A stretch of DNA of 64,000 nt from the NCBI GenBank assembly GCA_037447655.1, contig JBBHKE010000165.1:146001-210000 (forward strand), read 5' to 3'. Made by a program: the position numbers and the translations under genes. The stretch is from Zygnema cylindricum (Eukaryota > Streptophyta > Zygnematophyceae > Zygnematales > Zygnemataceae). Below are positions 57,882 through 64,000 of this stretch, in pieces; position 1 is the first letter of the stretch, and each line of letters opens with the position of its first letter. Under the pieces are notes generated by a model, which had not been told where the DNA came from, made no database searches, and saw only the letters and a list, made by a program, of their open reading frames with translations.

Positions 57882-60132
57882 TACTCCTGTACCTTTTGCT
57901 GCTTTTGCTGCTCTGTCATTTGAAATAAATCTATCGAGTCTAGTTCATCTTTGACATGATATTTCTTGCGACAACTATTTTTTGCCTCTCAAATACAAAG
58001 ACTCTGTATCCTTTAGAGGGATCATCATATCCTAACATAATACCTGGTAATCCTTTCGTTTCCATTTTCCATCTGTCCGTATACGTATCTAAGATAAAGC
58101 ATTGACTACCAAAGACTTTAAAATGGCTAACATCTGGTTTGCTACCTGTCCAAATCTCGTAAGGAGTAGTGTCTACCAATCTAGATGCTATCCTATTCTT
58201 AAAATAAACTGCACAATTTAGAGCCTCAGCCCAAAATTTCGGATCCACATTTTTATCTGCGAGCATCGACCTAAAGCTCTCCGTGAGAGTTCTATTTAGT
58301 CTTTCCGACACCCCATTTTGTTCCAGTGAAAATGGAACAGTCAACAGATGACTAATACCTTCCTCGAGTAAAAAGGTTTAAAATTCTTTCGACGTACATT
58401 CACCACCATTGTCCGATCTGAGCTGCAAAATAGGTGAACTATGAAGTTTTTCAACCCATGCTTTATAGTGTTTGAAGTGACCAAACACTTCAATCTTCTC
58501 TTTCATGAAGTAAACTTTTGTAAACCTGGAAAAATCATCTGTGAAGGTGACCATATATTTCATCCCCCCGGAAGATCGAACCTTCGCAGGACCAAAAACA
58601 TCCGAATGAATTTGTTGTAAAAGTTTCGTTGACCGATGCTCAGACTCTTTAGGAAATGGCAATCTGTGGATTTTGCCTAAAGCGCAACCATCACAAGTTT
58701 TGACCGGCTCATCTGTGATTGATACACCTTCTATTTTTCCAGCAATGACCATTTTCCTCAAAATATCATAGTTTACATGGCCTAATCTTTTATGCCACAA
58801 CTCATCTGAGTGCAAAACACCGGAGTACAGAACATCATTCTCCTTGGTATTAGCCATATCCATGCGGTACATCTTGCTACTATCTCTAGTACCTGTAACC
58901 TCAACCTTGCCATTTTTGTTAACAACCTGCCGACCATTTTTTAAATTAACCTCAAAGCCTTTACTCTCTACCAACGACGTAGAAAACAGATTTTTCTTAA
59001 AGTCAGGCACAAATAAGACATTGTGAAGTGTTCTTTCAATTGCTTTTCCTTCTACATCAACTAGCAAGGACACATCACCCATAGCAGTAGTTTGGACACT
59101 CATTCCATAAGCATAATAGATATTTTTCTTTGGCGTTGCTTTCAGATTTTTGAAGATGGCCTTGTTCCAGCACATGTGGGCTGACGCTTCTATATCCATT
59201 ATCCATCCAGGGTCCTTTGCGCCCTTCATTGCTAGCGCCATAGCGAATAGATCCGTGTTCTCCTCAGAAAATATCAGAGTTTCGTCTTGGAGTGATGAAG
59301 AAGTTGAAAACAGTGGATTTCCACGAGGTGTAGGCCCCGGGAAGCTTTTGTAACACTGACTTTGTTGCCATCTCGGCCTGTATGAACCTGTATCGTTAGC
59401 TTGTTTAAGTTTAGGATAGAATTTGTATCCATAACCTCTCTCATTGCAATAAAAACATGCATTGCTAGATTGTTTATTTCCACCCTGACTAAACTGTCTG
59501 AACTGGGTAAATTGATTACATTGCTGACTAAACTGACCTTTCCTCCCAAAGTTTGAATTAAAAGCCTCTACTTGCTCAACATTGAGAATATTAGATGTAG
59601 CTTCCTCCTCTAGTAAAATATTAATGGCTAACTGTAAAGTCCAGCTAGCTTTATCTTTTTGTATGAGCTTGTTAGATGCTCCTTTCATACTACGAGGGAG
59701 ACCCCTCATGAGCAAAGCTGCCTGTTGACACGGAGGAAACACACCACCTGCACAAGCATGTGCATCTACAAGAATGCAAAATTTGTTAGAATATTCAGCC
59801 ATTGTACCGCCAGTGTACTAATAGTCCCAAATTTTTCCAGCCAATATATGCTCTTCCTGGACATTAGCAATTTCATAATCACTATTAAGGGATTTCCATA
59901 TATCAATTGTTTTTTTCATTTTTATCCGAGACATAGCTAAGTCCTCAGATATACAAAATTTTAGAATAGAACGAGCGTGTGTATTTTTCTTAGACCATGA
60001 CGGATCGGATTCATCCAACAAACCATCCAATATATCCAAAAGATTCACATTCTCAAAATGTGTCTCCACCATATCCGCCCAGTAAACATACTTTTCCCCT
60101 GAAAAGATAGGAATTCTTGAAGACAGGCCCAT
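57882..60132 (-). pseudogene. E5 gag, protease and integrase (upstream part)
   Basis: Gag starts at 60132 inside the primer site and runs open to a TAG at 59820-59818, then continues 59802-58378. The zinc knuckle is degenerate: CFYCNERGYGYKFYP lacks the final His/Cys pattern. Protease reads IMDIEASAHMC where DSGAS is expected (Ser-Gly changed to Ile-Glu). Integrase has LWHKRLGHVNYD, CDGCALGKIHRLPF, HSDVFGP and RSDNGGECTS, then a stop at 58380-58378. It resumes 58344-57940 with LEQNGVSERLNRTL and WTGSKPDVSHFKVFG. The frame reaches the TGACA insertion site of E6. Confidence 0.88.
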
Positions 60133-60136
60133 AACC
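60126..60136 (-). promoter_or_regulatory. E5 primer binding site overlapping gag ATG
   Basis: On the minus strand GGTTATGGGCC lies three bases after the LTR end. The ATG at 60132-60130 starts gag (MGLSSR). The 11-nt match to the initiator tRNA-Met anticodon arm is shorter than in E1, E2 and E6. Confidence 0.7.
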
Positions 60137-60139
60137 TAT

Positions 60140-60951
60140 TGTTCTACGACCACCGGTGCAGGTGGAGGAGCAGCTGTAGTAGTAGAAGTAGACATGATAC
60201 ACTCTCAAAAGCTATCAAGAATCCTACCAAACAGTTGTTTTCAAGAACTCACCAATTCTAGCAAAAGCATCCAAACCTCACACAACTATATCAGAATATA
60301 GAGTAGCATAAACACTGACAACTCCCAAATTTTCAGCACAATTGACCCGACAACACTCAAGATATAATACTCAGAAGTTTCCCAAAAACTGTTTGTAGTT
60401 TTACTACTTGGAAGTCTGGATATATAAAAAGGCTCTAAGTCCTAAGTCTTATACTTTCGGTGTTCTATTGCCGATACAAGTGTACCTGAGAGGTACGTCC
60501 AAAATCAACCCACCTACTGAGATCTAGGAGTTCCTAATCGTGCCAACCCAATCTATCATGGTACAGTCAATATTACTCAGAATCTATATTAAGTGATTGT
60601 ACAAATACTTGTCGGCTAAGTCACTTGTGATACTCTTATGAATCTGTCCGTAGACTTGATTCATATCAATCGCGCGGTGTCCCGCACCAAATAATATCCA
60701 AGATAGCAGTAGCGTGTTGTTCACGGATCATATCAAAGTAACCCTTCTGTTTGTGTGTTCGTAGCTTCGCTTTGTTGTCTTTTCGGTGATAGGACTGTAT
60801 TTTTGTCGCATAGCAGCTTGTATTTGCGGTAAGTAGCTTGCTTGGTTCGAAATGCGCACTCAAGTGATGACATATCCTTATGAAACTTACACTACTAATT
60901 ACTACCTTTAGTCATACTAATATACGAGACAAAGTTTCCGTAATCAAGATA
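60140..60951 (-). repeat. E5 5' LTR
   Basis: It ends GTAGAACA at 60140. It matches the left LTR over TGATACACT, CATCCAAACCTCACA, ATAGAGTAGCATA and AAGTCCTAAGTCTTATACTT. The outer edge near TTGATTACGG has lost the TGT start. Confidence 0.8.
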
Positions 60952-61560
60952 ATTAGTTTTATACGTTTTAGTTTTGTAATTAGTGTTTCCAACTATAAGT
61001 CTGAATAATTAGTAGGAGAGGTATTGGCCTATAATATAATGAGTGTTTTAATAGTTATTAGTGTTGTATAATTGGCATTAGGATAAATATTATATAATCG
61101 GTATTTGTACAGTTATTAGTATGTATGATTAGTATTAATTCAGTTTTTGGTATGTATAATTAGTAGTAATATTAGTACAGTTTATAGTATGTGTAAGTAG
61201 TGTTAGTATAGTTTTTAGTATGTCTAATCAGTATTACTACAATAATTAGTCTCTATAATGAGTATAACTACAGTTATGAGTCTGTATAATTAGAACAGTT
61301 ATTAGTATGTATAACTTGTGGAGGCACATCTATTAGTCTGTACAACGGATCTCTGTACCAATATAGATCTTTGTCTGTATAATTAGTATTGATACAATTA
61401 TTAGTCACCATAATTAGTGTTGGAACAATAATTAATAGTGTTTAATTTGTATTAACACGGTTATTACTTTGTATTATTAGTCTTAGCACAGTTTTAGTTT
61501 GTATAATTAGTGTTTTTTACAGCTATAAGTCTGTATAATTTTAAGGTGTGAAAACTAATT
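60952..61560. repeat. Degenerate AT-rich minisatellite, about 30-bp period
   Basis: Repeated TGTATAATTAGTATTAGTAC and ACAGTTATTAGTATG motifs occur some fifteen to twenty times with irregular spacing. No coding content. Confidence 0.75.
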
Positions 61561-63009
61561 CCTTTTTTAGTATTTCAATTTTTCTTTCTCTTCTTACCAC
61601 ATCTAATCGATGAAAAAAAAAAGAAAACCATAGTAATACTATTTGTTATGTAAGCTTTACTAAGCTTTACCTGCGAACCGAGACAAGACCACCAGGACTT
61701 AGACAAATAATGGAAAAAATCAGCTTAACTACTGACCGCGAATAGTATGGAAAAGGAAGATTCCTTTAGGGAATCGAAAGTACAAATAAGCATGCAAGTA
61801 AAAACCGGGATCCAAAAACGATTTGTTTTGCAAAAAAAGAAGGGACGAAGAGAGGAGCAGTACCAACAAGGAGTGGGAAAAAAGTAACCTTTTTTTTTCC
61901 ATTGGTGTTTTTTTTTTTTTGGCATTACGTGTTCTTTTATCTGATTGGTCCCCTAGTTGGTTGTAAAATTTGTGACGGAATGAGTTCTTGTACGGTTCAG
62001 GTCCGTGCGGTTCTTTTTCAAAATTCATCAAAAACGAAAAAATGTATTCCGAACATGATGTCCGTTGGCGGACGGTAGTTGTCGTTTGCTATCCGCAGCT
62101 ATCTAGTTTTGATGCATAGAATTGCATCTTTTGTCCGCTGCTACGCTCCAAAACGGTCGAAACCTACCGTCCCAACCGTCACCGCCGCGTTTTTTGTCAT
62201 TTTATGAAATTTGGCTTATGGATCTTGACATCCATTTTCCCATTTTTCAAGTGTGAACCACGCAAGTACTATTGTCAATCGTTTTGTTTTTGGTCGCGTC
62301 TGCAACAGTTCGTATGGAAGTTTAAAACAATACTATTGTCAATCGTTTTGTTTTGGGTCGCGTCTACAAAAGTCCGTACGGATGTTTAAAACAGTACAAT
62401 ATTACTTTGACATTTTAATAAACAGAACACGGTCCCAAGTGTAACAGGCATGAAAAACGGGCATGATAAACGGAAAACTGTCCAAGTTTTTGTAACGGGC
62501 ATGGAAAATAGGACATAGTCCATGCCCGTGTAACAGGCGTGATTTACTAGTTAAAAAAATATAAAATTGAACGTTAAAACTGACAGAGAGATATATACCA
62601 TAGTACAAAAGTAGGTGAAAGTAGGCCCTTACAATATGCCTATTGTATGCAAAACATACAATATGACCTTAAGACCCATATTGTATTCGGACCTATTCGA
62701 ACCAATTAACACATTCGGACCAAAAAAATTATTTACATCCTCAGATTCGAACGATCGGACGGTCTCTAATCAAAGAAGCAATCTAAGAAGATCACATGAA
62801 AAGCCCATAACACAACTTACGATAAAGGCGCCAACCAAAGGCCTACCATAAAAACGCCTAATTTTGAACTATGATGCATACGGATTTTTATTTAACGTTA
62901 AATATTAGTACGTTAACTCTTACCGTTTCCCATAATAAATAATTCATTTTAGTCCTTTTGTTGACCAGGGTGGGTGTATGTCGCGTAACTGTTCGGATTT
63001 CATATTTAC
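61561..63009. other. Intergenic DNA without a supported gene
   Basis: Single-copy-looking AT-rich DNA. Short frames here (for example 61729-62031, minus) have no recognisable domain. It contains the tandem pair at 62266-62395 and a CATGCCCGT/ACGGGCATG inverted motif at about 62450-62530. Confidence 0.5.
62266..62395 (+). repeat. Two tandem copies of a ~65-bp unit
   Basis: Each copy starts TACTATTGTCAATCGTTTTG, contains GGTCGCGTCT and ends GTTTAAAACA. The two differ at a handful of positions. Confidence 0.85.
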
Positions 63010-64000
63010 TTCGTCTATAATTGTTAGGGAGTTGCTAATCTTAGAGACGATTTTTGCTGCGCGCAGGTAGCTGTCACAAATTGTACATTTGAAGTTCAGC
63101 TTCGCACAAGTTACGTACTATTAAGTTCAGATTTGACGGTCAACCCGTCGAACAAATTTGAGTGGCAAAATATTGTAACGGCGGCTAAAAATGTGTCGCG
63201 CTTGCGAACGTCTACCGTCATAAAAAAAAACAATTCACACGGCAGCCACATATGAATAAAATGGCTGCGCGCAAGTAGTTTCTCACTTCACATGAGCTCC
63301 ACTGTGAGAGCACACACCGACATTTTGACTTAGCCGCAAAAAAAGAATTTAATCGCGAACCGTTACACTGAACTTGGACACAAATTAAAAGACGACGTAC
63401 AACATGTATAAATTTGCAAGAAACGAAATAAACTTCGTACAAAATTAAAAAACGTACTCTTAGTTTCATCGATATTTATACGCTGGTACGTTTTTTCATT
63501 TTGTACGAAGTTTATTTCGTTTTGTGCGAGTTTATACATGTTGTACATCGTTCTTTAATTTGTGTCCAAGTTCAGTGTAACGGTTCGCGATTAGATTCCA
63601 TTTTTGCGGCTAAGTCAAAATGTCGGTGTGAGATTTTTGCGGCTAACTCAAAATTTTGGTGTGTGCTCTAACAGTGGAGCTCACATGAAGTGAGAAACTA
63701 CCTGCGCGTAGCCATTGCGCGCATTTTATTTATATGTGGTTGTCGTAGTTTTGTTATAGTAAACCTGCGCCAACCGTGTGACTTTGTTTTTTTTTGTGAC
63801 GGTCGACGTTCGCAAGCGCGACAATTTTTTAGCCGCCGTTACAATATTTCGCAAGTCAAATTTGTTCGACGGGTTGACCGTCAAATCTGAACTTAAAAGT
63901 ACGTAACTTGTGCGAAATTGTACTTCAAATGTACAATTTCTGACAACTACCTGCGCCCAGCAAAAATGGTCTCTGCGATTAGCAATTCCCTAATTGCTAT
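63010..64000. mobile_element. Foldback-type element with ~450-500-bp inverted arms
   Basis: The left arm (about 63010-63455) and right arm (about 63480-64000) are inverted copies. Examples are AGTTCAGATTTGACGGTCAA/TTGACCGTCAAATCTGAACT, GCGCGCAGGTAG/CTACCTGCGC and ACATGTATAAATTTG/GAGTTTATACATGT. The loop is about 30 bp around CATCGATATTTATACGC. The ends read TAGGGAGTTGCTAATC and GATTAGCAATTCCCTA. No transposase. The right end coincides with the window edge, so the target duplication cannot be read. Confidence 0.8.

Larger units (their letters stand above)
48648..60951 (-). mobile_element. Ty1/copia element E5 (second family), interrupted by E6
   Basis: Minus-strand element: 5' LTR about 60951-60140, primer site 60136-60126, gag start 60132, gag-protease-integrase down to 57882, then E6, then RT-RNase H from 51541 to 49668, and 3' LTR 49417-48648. 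Its proteins differ clearly from the E1/E2/E4/E6 family (for example gag MGLSSRIPIFSGEKYVYW and RNase H end MVADMPTKALLAPKLNYC). No matching target duplication at the outer ends was found, and the right LTR edge is uncertain by a few bases. Confidence 0.88.

Overview
The window is nuclear DNA from a land plant or close streptophyte relative. The evidence is a plant-type, 11-exon COG5 gene with GT-AG introns, Ty1/copia retrotransposons whose primer sites match a plant initiator tRNA-Met, degenerate CCCTAAA-like telomere motifs in an intron, and AT-rich intergenic DNA full of transposon debris. A bryophyte or other early-diverging land plant is my guess; the sequence does not fix the species. 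A run of 10 Ns at 39554-39563 marks a scaffold join.

Layout. (1) 347-10496 (+): most of COG5, a subunit of the conserved oligomeric Golgi tethering complex, with its 5' end outside the window. Its last intron holds a hAT-like element with purine/pyrimidine-rich and telomere-like DNA, plus a partial duplicate of the last exon's start. (2) 12422-16277 (+): an eight-exon coiled-coil gene whose C-terminus resembles kinesin-12/RHAMM tails but which has no visible motor domain. (3) 16278-21572: gene-poor DNA with MITE-like pieces and short repeats. (4) 21573-34381: a copia element (E1) split by a second, younger copy of the same family (E2), with a perfect CTATA target duplication. (5) 34382-39553: pyrimidine-rich and AT-rich DNA, an array of GCGACGAGA hairpins, a decayed DDE_1 (pogo/Tigger-like) transposase gene (-) and a truncated copia copy (E3, -) that cuts into it. 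(6) 39564-43645: about 4 kb of 40-bp minisatellite. (7) 43639-48399: a 5'-truncated copia element (E4, +) with the same minisatellite inverted on its far side. (8) 48648 to about 60951: a different copia family (E5, -) split by another copia (E6, +) with a perfect TGACA target duplication. (9) 60952-64000: AT-rich minisatellite and a roughly 1-kb foldback element at the window edge.

How the parts work together. The two host genes are ordinary same-strand genes near the left end; everything to the right is layered mobile DNA. All six copia copies carry stops, frameshifts or truncations, so none looks autonomous. The family E1/E2/E4/E6 is distinctive. Its primer binding site matches the anticodon arm of initiator tRNA-Met, so the gag start codon lies inside the primer site. 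Its long LTRs carry a conserved G-box, a dense GTAC cluster, a CCAAT-type box and an antisense tRNA-like block. The primer-site/start-codon overlap recurs in the unrelated E5 family.
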